Shown here: positions 41,157 to 49,764 of the stretch, piece after piece | How the letters are laid out: the number at the start of each line of letters is the position of its first letter | Numbering within the stretch: the stretch's first letter is position 1 | From: Nocardia takedensis NBRC 100417 | GTDB lineage: Bacteria; Actinomycetota; Actinomycetes; Mycobacteriales; Mycobacteriaceae | Length of the DNA stretch: 64,000 bases | NCBI RefSeq assembly: GCF_000308695.1 | Contig: NZ_BAGG01000002.1 | Coordinates: forward strand, 183,933-247,932 | Reading direction: 5' to 3' | Made by a program: the position numbers and the translations under genes | The notes under the pieces: model-generated | Databases searched by the model: none | Seen by the model: the letters and a program-made list of their open reading frames with translations, nothing else | Told to the model about the DNA's origin: nothing

Positions 41157-43304
41157 GTGAGCGAAAACATGATCGGTTGGGAGAAGGATTCGGACGGCAT
41201 CGTCGTACTGACGATGGACGACCCGAACCAGGGCGCCAACACGATGAACGAGCTGTACAAGGCGTCGATGACCGCGACGGTCGAGCGTCTCGAGGCCGAG
41301 AAGGACGACATCACCGGCGTCGTGCTGACCTCGGCCAAGAAGACCTTCTTCGCCGGCGGCGACCTGAAGAACATGATGAAGGTCGGCCCCGACGACGGCG
41401 CGGGCGTCTTCGAGGAACTCACCGTCATCAAGGGCGCGCTGCGTCGCCTGGAGACCCTCGGTAAGCCGGTCGTCTCCGCGATCAACGGCGCGGCCCTCGG
41501 CGGCGGCCTGGAGATCACCCTGGCCACCCACTACCGCATCGCGGCCGACGTCCCGGGCGCCCAGCTGGGCCTGCCCGAGGTGAGCCTGGGCCTGCTGCCC
41601 GCCGGCGGCGGCATCATCCGCACCGTGCGCCTGCTCGGCCTGCAGACCGCGCTCATGCAGGTCCTGCTCCAGGGCAACAAGTTCCGCCCGGGCAAGGCCA
41701 AGGAGATCGGCCTCATCAACGAGGTCGTCGGCTCGGTCGAGGAACTGGTCCCCGCCGCCAAGGCGTGGATCAAGGCCAACCCCGAAGGCGGCGTGCAGCC
41801 CTGGGACAAGAAGGGCTTCAAGATCCCCGGCGGCACCCCCGCCAGCCCGGCCTTCGCGGCCAACCTCCCGGCCTTCCCGGCCAACCTGCGCAAGCAGCTC
41901 AAGGGCGCGAACATGCCGGCGCCGCGGGCCATCCTGTCCGCCGCCGTCGAAGGCTCGCAGGTCGACATCGACAACGCGTCGCTGATCGAATCCCGCTACT
42001 TCGTGCACCTGCTGACCGGCCCGGTCGCGAAGAACATGATCCAGGCGTTCTTCTTCGACCTCCAGTCGATCAACAACGGCGGCTCGCGTCCCAAGGACGT
42101 CCCCAAGCGCGAGATCAAGAAGGTCGGCGTCCTCGGCGCGGGCATGATGGGCGCGGGCATCGCCTACGTCTCCGCCAAGGCGGGCCTCGAGGTCGTCCTC
42201 AAGGACGTCACCCTCGAAGCCGCCGAGCGCGGCAAGAACTACTCCGAGAAGATCGAGGCCAAGGCCCTCTCCCGCGGCAAGACCACCGAGGAGAAGTCCA
42301 AGGCGCTGCTCGACCGCATCAAGCCGTCCGCCGACGCGGCCGACTTCGCGGGCGTCGACTTCGTCATCGAAGCCGTCTTCGAGAACACCGAACTCAAGCA
42401 CAAGGTGTTCCAGGAGATCGAGGACATCGTCACCCCCGACGCGCTGCTCGGCTCCAACACCTCCACCCTGCCCATCACCGGCCTCGCCGCCGGTGTGAAG
42501 CGCCAGGAAGATTTCATCGGCATCCACTTCTTCTCCCCCGTGGACAAGATGCCGCTGGTCGAGATCATCCGCGGTGAGAAGACCTCCGACGAGGCGCTGG
42601 CCCGGGTGTACGACTACACCCTCGCCATCAAGAAGACCCCGATCGTCGTCAACGACAGCCGCGGCTTCTTCACCTCGCGCGTCATCGGCACCTTCGTCAA
42701 CGAAGCGATCGCCATGCTCGGTGAGGGCATCGAGCCCGCCACCATCGAGCAGGCCGGCTCGCAGGCGGGCTACCCGGCCCCGCCGCTGCAGCTGACCGAC
42801 GAGCTCAACATGAAGCTCATGCTCAAGATCGCCAAGGAAACCGAAGAGGCCGCCGCCAAGGGCGACACCGCCCTCGGCACCGAACGGCACCCCGCCATCG
42901 CGGTCATCGAATACATGGTGAACGAGGCCCAGCGCCCCGGTCGCCTGGAGAAGGCCGGATTCTACGAGTACGACGAGAACGGCAAGCGTCTCGGCATCTG
43001 GCAGGGTGTGCGCGACCACTTCAAGACCAAGGCGGGCTTCGACATCCCGCTGCAGGATCTGATCGACCGCATGCTCTTCGCCGAAGCCATCGAAACCCAG
43101 AAGTGCTTCGACGAAGGCGTCCTCACCACCACCGCGGACGCCAACATCGGCTCGATCTTCGGCATCGGCTTCCCCGCGTGGACCGGTGGCGTGCACCAGT
43201 TCATCGTCGGCTACCCGGGTGGCAAGGAAGCGTTCGTCGCCCGCGCCGACGAGCTGGCCAAGAGCTACGGCCCGCGCTTCGAGGTGCCTGCATCGCTGCG
43301 CTGA
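41157..43304 (+). CDS. fadB: Trifunctional fatty acid oxidation complex alpha subunit
   Basis: 715 aa bifunctional protein: N-terminal enoyl-CoA hydratase (oxyanion-hole segment FAGGDLKNMMK and catalytic Glu in NGAALGGGLEIT with GLPEVSLGLLPAGGG) and C-terminal 3-hydroxyacyl-CoA dehydrogenase. The NAD-binding Rossmann motif is GVLGAGMMGAGIAYVSA (about residue 324 onward) and the catalytic His lies in GIHFFSPVDKMPLVEI. It is the Rv0860 type. GTG 41157 has TAGGAG about 10 nt upstream. Pairs with FadA as alpha2beta2 complex. Followed by a hairpin terminator and a large palindromic element. Confidence 0.95.
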   Translation: MSENMIGWEKDSDGIVVLTMDDPNQGANTMNELYKASMTATVERLEAEKDDITGVVLTSAKKTFFAGGDLKNMMKVGPDDGAGVFEELTVIKGALRRLETLGKPVVSAINGAALGGGLEITLATHYRIAADVPGAQLGLPEVSLGLLPAGGGIIRTVRLLGLQTALMQVLLQGNKFRPGKAKEIGLINEVVGSVEELVPAAKAWIKANPEGGVQPWDKKGFKIPGGTPASPAFAANLPAFPANLRKQLKGANMPAPRAILSAAVEGSQVDIDNASLIESRYFVHLLTGPVAKNMIQAFFFDLQSINNGGSRPKDVPKREIKKVGVLGAGMMGAGIAYVSAKAGLEVVLKDVTLEAAERGKNYSEKIEAKALSRGKTTEEKSKALLDRIKPSADAADFAGVDFVIEAVFENTELKHKVFQEIEDIVTPDALLGSNTSTLPITGLAAGVKRQEDFIGIHFFSPVDKMPLVEIIRGEKTSDEALARVYDYTLAIKKTPIVVNDSRGFFTSRVIGTFVNEAIAMLGEGIEPATIEQAGSQAGYPAPPLQLTDELNMKLMLKIAKETEEAAAKGDTALGTERHPAIAVIEYMVNEAQRPGRLEKAGFYEYDENGKRLGIWQGVRDHFKTKAGFDIPLQDLIDRMLFAEAIETQKCFDEGVLTTTADANIGSIFGIGFPAWTGGVHQFIVGYPGGKEAFVARADELAKSYGPRFEVPASLR

Positions 43305-43308
43305 TTAT

Positions 43309-43327
43309 GCGGTGACTTCGTCACCGC
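43309..43327 (+). terminator. Terminator after fadB
   Basis: GCGGTGAC (43309-43316) - TTC - GTCACCGC (43320-43327), perfect 8-bp stem, 4 bp after the stop codon. Confidence 0.65.
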
Positions 43328-43328
43328 G

Positions 43329-43423
43329 GGTTCGCGGCCCCTGATGTCTCGCGTTCCAGCGGTCGAGACTCGCGCCTTCGGCGCATGCGCTTCGACCACT
43401 GGAACGCGAGACGGCCGCGAACC
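43329..43423. repeat. Large nested palindromic element
   Basis: 95 bp with three nested inverted-repeat blocks. Outer GGTTCGCGGCC (43329-43339) pairs with GGCCGCGAACC (43413-43423). Middle GTCTCGCGTTCCAG (43346-43359) pairs with CTGGAACGCGAGAC (43399-43412). Inner GGTCGA (43361-43366) pairs with TCGACC (43392-43397), separated from the middle block by a single C-A mismatch. The central loop holds a small GCGCC-TTC-GGCGC hairpin. About 31 bp of pairing in all. It resembles a REP-like interspersed palindrome or a small mobile (MITE-like) element; no copy elsewhere in this window was noticed. Confidence 0.65.
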
Positions 43424-43869
43424 GGTCGCTCGTCGGGCTCGCTCCGTTGTGGGTGAGTAGGTAGGGAACTTGCGGGTTTTCTGTACCGGCGGGTGGGTGT
43501 TTCGGGCGGGGTTCGTGCCTTCGGGTGCGGGCCCCGCTTTCGCGTTCGAAGGGGGCGTGGTCGGGAGGGGTGCGGCAGGGTTTTCTGTAGTTTGCGGTGG
43601 GGCCGGCGCATTTACGTTTCGGGGTTCAGTCGGTGTTCTTCGATTCGGTGCGCTTCGGGAATTCCGGTGGGGGACCGGGGGACGGCTTCGCGTATCGGCA
43701 GTGACGTGTCCGTATGTGGCGTGGAGATCCCTAATCTGTTGCCCCGCACAAACTTTCGAATTCCGTCTCCGCTCTTCTCCGTGGGCGCAAGGGTTTCGCG
43801 GGGTGGGAATTGCGCGTTCACCGTTGGTTGCCGGGGACGTGGGGGTGGGGTGAATGCGATGATGCCTTG
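43424..43869. other. Gene-free G/T-rich spacer
   Basis: 446 bp. The plus strand is strongly G/T-rich, unlike neighbouring genes. The 12-mer GGGTTTTCTGTA is repeated at 43474-43485 and 43578-43589 (104 bp apart). Open frames of about 126 codons exist but give unlikely Cys/Arg/Gly-rich products with no ribosome site. I see no supported gene. Confidence 0.5.
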
Positions 43870-44544
43870 GTGACTCAGTGGCTTCCGCTTCTCTGCTCGC
43901 TCATCATTGCCGGGGTGGCGTTGGTGGGTGTACTCGTCAACAACCGCACGAATCGGGACGCGATCGTCGCGGCGGACGAACGGAGTCGGGCCACGCTGGA
44001 GACGGCCGAGCGGGGCAACGAGCAGACCAACGCGGCGGCGGAGCGGCGCGAGCGGGACAAGTGGCGGCGGGATTCGATCCTGGCCGCGGTTTCCTCGATT
44101 CTGGCGGTGTCGGAGGAGGTGCGCGAACAACTCGCCTCGTGCGCGCACTGGAACGCCCAGGACGCCGACGAGATCGACAGCGTCGGCGAGGACGTGAACC
44201 GCATCCTCGAGGGCTGCCACGGCACGGTGAGCCGGTTGCGGGTGCTCTCGGGACGCAAGATCCCCAACCGCTGCGAGGATCTGCTGCGCACGCTCACCGC
44301 GGCGCAGGCCATCACCTTGCAGCGGCTCAAGACCGAACTGGACGACGATCCGAGCAGCAAGGAAGTGCTCGACGTGCTGACGTTGTGGCACAAGGCGATG
44401 GCCAAGACGGTCGAACAGGAGACCTCGGTCATCTACGCGACCCGCGCGGAACTGGGTATCGAGGTGCTCAAGGACAAGGACGGGCCGTTCGACACGCCGC
44501 AACACGCCGAGGTCGACGCGGAACCGACGCCCGTGCACGCCTGA
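43870..44544 (+). CDS. Membrane-anchored helical protein of unknown function
   Basis: 224 aa. One N-terminal helix (WLPLLCSLIIAGVALVGVLV, about 4-23) serves as anchor. A long charged, probably coiled-coil region (about 30-85, ERSRATLETAERGNEQTNAA and following) and a helical cytoplasmic domain come after it. No known domain. GTG 43870 gives MTQWLPLLCSL; the ribosome site is weak. It lies 289 bp upstream of the PknK-like gene on the same strand and might be linked to it functionally, but that is inference only. Confidence 0.65.
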   Translation: MTQWLPLLCSLIIAGVALVGVLVNNRTNRDAIVAADERSRATLETAERGNEQTNAAAERRERDKWRRDSILAAVSSILAVSEEVREQLASCAHWNAQDADEIDSVGEDVNRILEGCHGTVSRLRVLSGRKIPNRCEDLLRTLTAAQAITLQRLKTELDDDPSSKEVLDVLTLWHKAMAKTVEQETSVIYATRAELGIEVLKDKDGPFDTPQHAEVDAEPTPVHA

Positions 44545-44603
44545 GTCGTTTGCGCGCCGCGCCGGACCCGCGCGCCGGAGATGCGCGGCGTGGCGGCAGG
44601 GCC

Positions 44604-44680
44604 CACACTGGAGTGTGACAGGGGGCGGGACCTCGTCGGATACCGGTCGTCACGACAGCCGGATTCCGGTCGCGACGATA
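44604..44680. promoter_or_regulatory. Palindrome and direct repeats upstream of kinase gene
   Basis: CACACT-GG-AGTGTG (44604-44617) is a perfect 14-bp palindrome. Two related 20-bp units (44638-44657 and 44661-44680, 16 of 20 identical, 23 bp apart, about two helical turns) follow. Together a candidate regulatory array 150-230 bp before the PknK-like start. Confidence 0.42.
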
Positions 44681-44833
44681 CTGAATCGAATCTCCACCCA
44701 CCCGGCACGGGACCGCGCTACGTTGGAGTATGCACAGGCATATCGGACATCGACGGGTTGCTCGGAGATGGCCGTGGTCGGTGTACGGACGATCGCCGGC
44801 GGCGTCGATTCGATGTGAGTTCGAGGTGGTCAC

Positions 44834-47800
44834 ATGAATCCACAGATGCGCTCGGGTGAGGTGAGTCCCGGCCCGAGCGGGGCCGCATCTACCTCGTCGG
44901 GGGAGGAGAACGGTCCGGAACAGGGGGAGAACACCCAGCGCAACCATCCGGTGACCATCGCCGACGAACTCGAGGCGATGGGGCTCTCGGGTGCGGTGGA
45001 GATCGGGCGCGGCGGTTTCGGCGTGGTCTACCGGTGCCTGCAAGCGGCACTGGAACGGGTGGTCGCCGTGAAGGTGCTGTCCTCGGAGATCGACCGGGAG
45101 AGCCGCGAACGGTTCCTGCGCGAGGAGCAGGCGATGGGGCGGCTGTCGGGGCATCCGAACATCGTCGACATCCTCCAGGTGGACGTCACCCCGACGGGGA
45201 TGCCGTTCATCGTGATGCCGTACTGCACCCGGGGTTCGCTCGAACAGCTCATTCACGATCAGGGGCCGCTGACCTGGCCCGACGCGATCCGCGCCGGGGT
45301 GAAACTGGCGGGCGCCATCGAGAGCGCGCATCGGGCGGGCATCCTGCACCGGGACGTGAAACCGGCGAATGTGCTGCTCAGCGCCTACGGCGAACCGCAG
45401 TTGACCGATTTCGGCATCGCCCGGGTGCCGGGCGGGTTCCGCACCTCGAGCAGCCTGATCACCGGGTCGCCCGCGTTCACCGCCCCGGAGGTGCTGCGTG
45501 GGGACGAGCCGACCGTGCTCTCCGACGTGTACGGCCTGGGCGCGACGCTGTTCGCTCTGATCACCGGTCACGCGGCGTTCGAGCGGCAGGCGGGGGAGAA
45601 GGTGGTGGCGCAGTTCCTGCGGATCACCACCCAACCGGTGCCCGATCTGCGCGAACAGGACATTCCTCCCGATGTGGCGGCGGTGGTGGAGAAGGCGATG
45701 TCCACCGACCCGCGCGAGCGGCCGCGCTCGGCCTTCGCGCTCGGGGAACTGCTGCGCGGCGTGCAGCGCGCCCACGACCAAGCGCCCGACGAGATGGCGC
45801 TGCTCGACCCGGACGCGGTCGACCGGGTCACCATCACCCACGACGGCGACGGCGGGCGCTCGACGCTCTCGCGTCCGGCGGTGACGGCACGCCGCAGTTG
45901 GCCGTTGACGTTGCGGCCCGCGGTGTCGCAGCATCCCGGGTCCACGGCCGCCACCATGCCGCCGACGGCCGCGACCAAATTCCGGCCGCCGACGCCCGCG
46001 CGGGAACCCGTGCCGCGGCCGCGCCTGCTGGAGATGCTGCGCGCGGGCGGTCGCCGCAAGCTGGCGGTGGTGCACGCGCCCGCGGGCTACGGCAAGAGCA
46101 CCCTGGTCGCGCAGTGGCGGGCCGAACTGGGCGAGGGCGGTGTCCCGGTCGCCTGGATCGGGGTCGACCACGGCGACAACAACGAGGTGTGGTTTCTCGC
46201 CCACCTGATCGAGGCGATCCGCCGGGTCCGGCCCGATGTCGGCGAAGGGCTCGGGCAGGTGCTGGAGGAACAACCCGACGACGCGGTCGCCTACGCCGTC
46301 TCGACGTTGATCGACGAGATCCACGCCAGTGGTGAGACGGTGGTGGTGGTCGTCGACGACTGGCACCGGGTCGACGATCCCGGCGCGCAACGCGCGATGG
46401 CGGCGCTGCTCGACAACGGCTGCCACCACCTGCGGTTCGTGGTGACCAGTCGGGAACAGTCCGGTCTGCCGACCAGTCGGATGCGCGTGCACGACGAACT
46501 GGTGGAGATCGGTTCGGCCGAGTTGCTGCTGACCGTCGCCGAGACGGCGCAGATCCTGGTCGAGCGCAACGGGTTCGCGCTCACCGACGCCCAGGTCGAG
46601 CAGATCCACGCCGTCACCGACGGCTGGCCTGCCGCGATCCAGTTGGTCGGGCTGTCGCTGCGCGGTGACCCGGATCCGGCGCGGCTGATCGAGAACCTGT
46701 CCGAGAGCAACCACGGCATCCGCGAATATCTCGCCGACAACGTCCTGAACACTCTCGAACCCCGGATGCTGAAGTTCCTCAGCGCGATCTCGGTCACCGA
46801 ACGGGTGTCGGCCTCGTTGGCCGCGGCGCTGTCGGGTGACAGCGAGGCGGAAATGATGCTGGCCCAGGCCGAACAGCGTGAGTTGTTCCTGCGGCGCATC
46901 GACCACGACCCCGAGTGGTATCGCATTCAGCCGCTGTTCGCCGAACATCTGCGCGCCCGCCTGGAACGCACCCGGCCCGGCAAGTTGAAGTCGCTGCACC
47001 GCAAGGCTTCGCTCTGGTACGCCGAACACCAGTTGCTACGCAAATCGGTGGATCACGCGCTGGCCGCGACCGATCTGAAGATGGCGACGGACCTGGTCGA
47101 GAGCGGCGGGATGGACCTGATCGACGGGTCCCGGTTGGCCACGCTGCTCGGCACCGTCTCCAAACTGCCCGTGCAGCAGGTGGCCTCGCGCTCGAAACTG
47201 CTGATGGCGGTGGCCCGCGCCAACGTCAACCTGCAACAGTCCGGCGCGGCCCGCAACGCGCTGGGCCGGTTGTCGAGCATCCTGGCGCGCGGTTCGACCA
47301 CCGACACCGACGTCAACCGGCAGCGTTGCGAGGCGGCGGTGCTGGCCGCGGCCGACGACATCGCCCGAGACCACACCGAAGGGGTGCTCGACCGGATCTC
47401 CGGATGCCTGGAGCATCCCGACGACCTACCCGCCTGGACGGTCTCCACCGCCGCCAACCTGACCTCGTTCGTGCGGCTGTGCGAATTCGACTTCGACGGG
47501 GCCCGGCGGATCCAGGAGTGGGCCCTGGACTACCACGCCCGCTCCAAGGACCCGCTGGGCGCGGTGTTCGGCCTGTGCGGGCAGGGCGCGGCGGCCTACG
47601 AACAACTCGACATCGACACCGCCGCGGACTGCTTCGAGCTGGCCTGGGAGACCGCGCACACCCGCTCGGGTCCGCGCTCGCACGCCGTGCGGGTAGCTTC
47701 GGCGCTGCTGGGCGAACTGAGTTACCGCCGCGGCGATCTGGAGGCCGCCGACCGACTGCTGGACGAGAGCCACCAACTCGTCGCCCGCATCGGGCCGGTC

Positions 47801-48412
47801 GATTTCCTCATCGCCACCTTCGTCATCGGCGCGCGGGTGAAGGCGGTGCGCGGGGATCTCTACACCGCCGCCGCGCGTCTCGACGAAGGCGCGCACATCG
47901 CCGCCGACCACGGCTTGGACCGGCTGGGCGCGCACATCCGCGCCGAACAGTTGCGGCTGGGCCTGCACGGTGACGGCACGGACACCCTGGACCCCGGCCA
48001 CCACTCGCACCGGCTGCGTGGCGCGCCCGCGCTGACCGCGGAGGCCCGTGAGATCGCCGCCGTGCGGACCGCGCTGTCCCGTCCGCTGCCGGGCTCCGAC
48101 GACAAGGCGGTGCGCCGGGCCCGCGCGCTGCACGTGCGCACTCTCGAACAGGGCAGGCCGCGGGCGGAACTGGACACCGCGCTGCTGTTGGCGGAATGCC
48201 TGGCCGCCTCCGGCTGGGTGGGCGAGGCCACGGGGCTGCTGCTGCCCGCCGCGGCGCGCTGCGCCGAACTCGGCTGGACCCGGCCGCTGTTGGACGCGGG
48301 CCCCGGGGTGCTGGCCATCCTGCGGGTGCTGCGCAGCGATATGCGCACCGCGCCCGAAGGGGCCGAGGAGATCACCCTGCCCGCGCTGTTCCTGTCCGAA
48401 CTGCTCGACTGA
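44834..48412 (+). CDS. PknK-like Ser/Thr kinase fused to a MalT-type ATPase
   Basis: 1192 aa soluble regulatory protein. N-terminal kinase: glycine loop IGRGGFGVV (57-65), catalytic Lys80 in AVKVL, HRD at 172-174 (LHRDVKPANVLL), DFG at about 192-194, APE in FTAPEVLRG, and activation-loop Ser/Thr in SSSLITGS. After a linker comes a STAND/MalT-like NTPase with P-loop APAGYGKST (about 414-422) and Walker B VVVVVDDWHRVDD, then a long helical TPR-like region. The LuxR-type HTH of MalT regulators is not evident at the end. Architecture matches M. tuberculosis PknK (Rv3080c, about 1100 aa). ATG 44834 has GAGGTGG upstream. Its targets are unknown. Confidence 0.9.
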   Translation: MNPQMRSGEVSPGPSGAASTSSGEENGPEQGENTQRNHPVTIADELEAMGLSGAVEIGRGGFGVVYRCLQAALERVVAVKVLSSEIDRESRERFLREEQAMGRLSGHPNIVDILQVDVTPTGMPFIVMPYCTRGSLEQLIHDQGPLTWPDAIRAGVKLAGAIESAHRAGILHRDVKPANVLLSAYGEPQLTDFGIARVPGGFRTSSSLITGSPAFTAPEVLRGDEPTVLSDVYGLGATLFALITGHAAFERQAGEKVVAQFLRITTQPVPDLREQDIPPDVAAVVEKAMSTDPRERPRSAFALGELLRGVQRAHDQAPDEMALLDPDAVDRVTITHDGDGGRSTLSRPAVTARRSWPLTLRPAVSQHPGSTAATMPPTAATKFRPPTPAREPVPRPRLLEMLRAGGRRKLAVVHAPAGYGKSTLVAQWRAELGEGGVPVAWIGVDHGDNNEVWFLAHLIEAIRRVRPDVGEGLGQVLEEQPDDAVAYAVSTLIDEIHASGETVVVVVDDWHRVDDPGAQRAMAALLDNGCHHLRFVVTSREQSGLPTSRMRVHDELVEIGSAELLLTVAETAQILVERNGFALTDAQVEQIHAVTDGWPAAIQLVGLSLRGDPDPARLIENLSESNHGIREYLADNVLNTLEPRMLKFLSAISVTERVSASLAAALSGDSEAEMMLAQAEQRELFLRRIDHDPEWYRIQPLFAEHLRARLERTRPGKLKSLHRKASLWYAEHQLLRKSVDHALAATDLKMATDLVESGGMDLIDGSRLATLLGTVSKLPVQQVASRSKLLMAVARANVNLQQSGAARNALGRLSSILARGSTTDTDVNRQRCEAAVLAAADDIARDHTEGVLDRISGCLEHPDDLPAWTVSTAANLTSFVRLCEFDFDGARRIQEWALDYHARSKDPLGAVFGLCGQGAAAYEQLDIDTAADCFELAWETAHTRSGPRSHAVRVASALLGELSYRRGDLEAADRLLDESHQLVARIGPVDFLIATFVIGARVKAVRGDLYTAAARLDEGAHIAADHGLDRLGAHIRAEQLRLGLHGDGTDTLDPGHHSHRLRGAPALTAEAREIAAVRTALSRPLPGSDDKAVRRARALHVRTLEQGRPRAELDTALLLAECLAASGWVGEATGLLLPAAARCAELGWTRPLLDAGPGVLAILRVLRSDMRTAPEGAEEITLPALFLSELLD

Positions 48413-48436
48413 GCGGGCCCCCGACCGAGGGCCCGC
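48413..48436. terminator. Bidirectional hairpin terminator
   Basis: GCGGGCCC (48413-48420) / GGGCCCGC (48429-48436), perfect 8-bp stem and 8-nt loop, immediately after the kinase stop and 12 bp from the convergent methyltransferase stop. Confidence 0.65.
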
Positions 48437-48447
48437 CCGTCAGTGGA

Positions 48448-49764
48448 CTACGGCTGCCACCAGGGGCGCAGCGGCACATCCGAGCGACCCTTGGGGCCGA
48501 GTTTCACACCGAGCACCTGGTGCAACTGGACCACGTTGTGCTGGAAGCCCAGACGGCTGCCCGCCATGTACAGGCCCCACACCTTCGCGGTGCCCTCGCC
48601 GACCTCGGCGACGCAGGCATCCCAGTTCGCCACCAAATTCTTACACCATTCGTGCAGGGTCAGCGCGTAGTGCTCGCGCAGGTTCTCCTCGTGCAAGACC
48701 TCGAGTCCGACGTTCTGGATCTCACTGATGATGCGCCCCGACCCGATCAGCTCACCGTCCGGGAAGACGTAGCGGTCGATGAAATCGCCCGCTTTGGTGG
48801 TGCGCAGATTGTCGTGGCGGGTGATGCAGTGGTTGAGGAACAGGCCGCCCTCGCGCAGCTTGCTCTTCATGAACTCGAAGTAGAACGGGTAATTGTGCAC
48901 GCCGATGTGCTCGGTCAACCCGATCGAGGACACCGCGTCGAAACCGGATTCGACGATGTCGCGGTAATCGGAGTGCCGGACCTCGGCCAGTTCGGACAGG
49001 CCCTCCTCGGCGATGCGTTTCTGCGCCCACTCGGCCTGATCCGAGGACAGCGTCGCGCCGATGACGCGCACGCCGCGCTTGGCCGCGTAGCGGACCATCC
49101 CGCCCCACCCGCAGCCGATGTCGAGCAGCCGGTCGCCCTCTTTCAGGCGCAACTTGTCGAACACCAGGCGGTACTTGTTGTCCTGGGCCTGTTCCAGCGT
49201 GCGGTCGTAATCCTCGTAGACCGCGCAGGTGTAGGTCATCGACGGGCCGAGCACGTGCTCGTAGAAGGCGTTGGAGACGTCGTAGTGGTGATGGATGGCC
49301 TCGGCGTCGCGGGTCTTGGAGTGCCGCAGACCCTCCAGCGCGATGCGTCTCCAGCGCGGCAGTGTCTCCTGCGGCGGCGGAGCCACCGGACGCAACCGCT
49401 CCCACCCCAGCGAGCGGGCGATGGTCACCAGCGCCAACGCCGAGGGACGGCGGAAGTTCAGGCTGTCCATCGCCTTGAGGATCGCGTACGGGTCGCCGGG
49501 GTGCACCCCCGTGACGGTCATGTCGCCGGAGATGTAGGCCCGCGCCATGCCGAGATCGCCGGGGGCGGTGGCGAGATAGTTGATGCCGCGCGGAGTCCTG
49601 ATGTCCAGCGCGAATTCCGAATCCTCGGGGCCGGTGGCGCTGCCGTCGTAGGCGGTGAGCCGAATGGGCATCTCACCGTCGATCAGCGTCTCGAAGATTT
49701 CGGCAATGCTGAGCTTGGTTCCGAGATCAGCGAAGACATCGGAGCGGTCCCTGAATGTCGTCAT
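48448..49764 (-). CDS. Cyclopropane/10-methylene fatty acyl synthase (TmsB/BfaB type)
   Basis: 438 aa SAM-dependent methyltransferase acting on unsaturated phospholipid acyl chains. The CFAS signature HHHYDVSNAFYEHVLGPSMT (158-177) and motif I LLDIGCGWGG (213-222) are visible, as is GLTEHIGVHNYPFYF. It lies in an operon behind the FAD-dependent partner (overlap ATGA, 49761-49764). This is the TmsA-TmsB/BfaA-BfaB arrangement that makes 10-methyl branched fatty acids such as tuberculostearic acid: methylation to 10-methylene, then reduction. Order and neighbours resemble Rv3720/Rv3719 of M. tuberculosis (recollection). A plain cyclopropane synthase role cannot be excluded. Confidence 0.87.
   Translation of the reverse strand: MTTFRDRSDVFADLGTKLSIAEIFETLIDGEMPIRLTAYDGSATGPEDSEFALDIRTPRGINYLATAPGDLGMARAYISGDMTVTGVHPGDPYAILKAMDSLNFRRPSALALVTIARSLGWERLRPVAPPPQETLPRWRRIALEGLRHSKTRDAEAIHHHYDVSNAFYEHVLGPSMTYTCAVYEDYDRTLEQAQDNKYRLVFDKLRLKEGDRLLDIGCGWGGMVRYAAKRGVRVIGATLSSDQAEWAQKRIAEEGLSELAEVRHSDYRDIVESGFDAVSSIGLTEHIGVHNYPFYFEFMKSKLREGGLFLNHCITRHDNLRTTKAGDFIDRYVFPDGELIGSGRIISEIQNVGLEVLHEENLREHYALTLHEWCKNLVANWDACVAEVGEGTAKVWGLYMAGSRLGFQHNVVQLHQVLGVKLGPKGRSDVPLRPWWQP

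Noticed and set aside
41136..43196. A 686-codon minus-strand frame opposite fadB
   Set aside because: Antisense to an unambiguous FadB; no motif and biased composition.
43493..43873. A 126-codon plus-strand ORF in the spacer after fadB
   Set aside because: Cys/Arg/Gly-rich product, no ribosome site, in a region with compositional skew and repeats.
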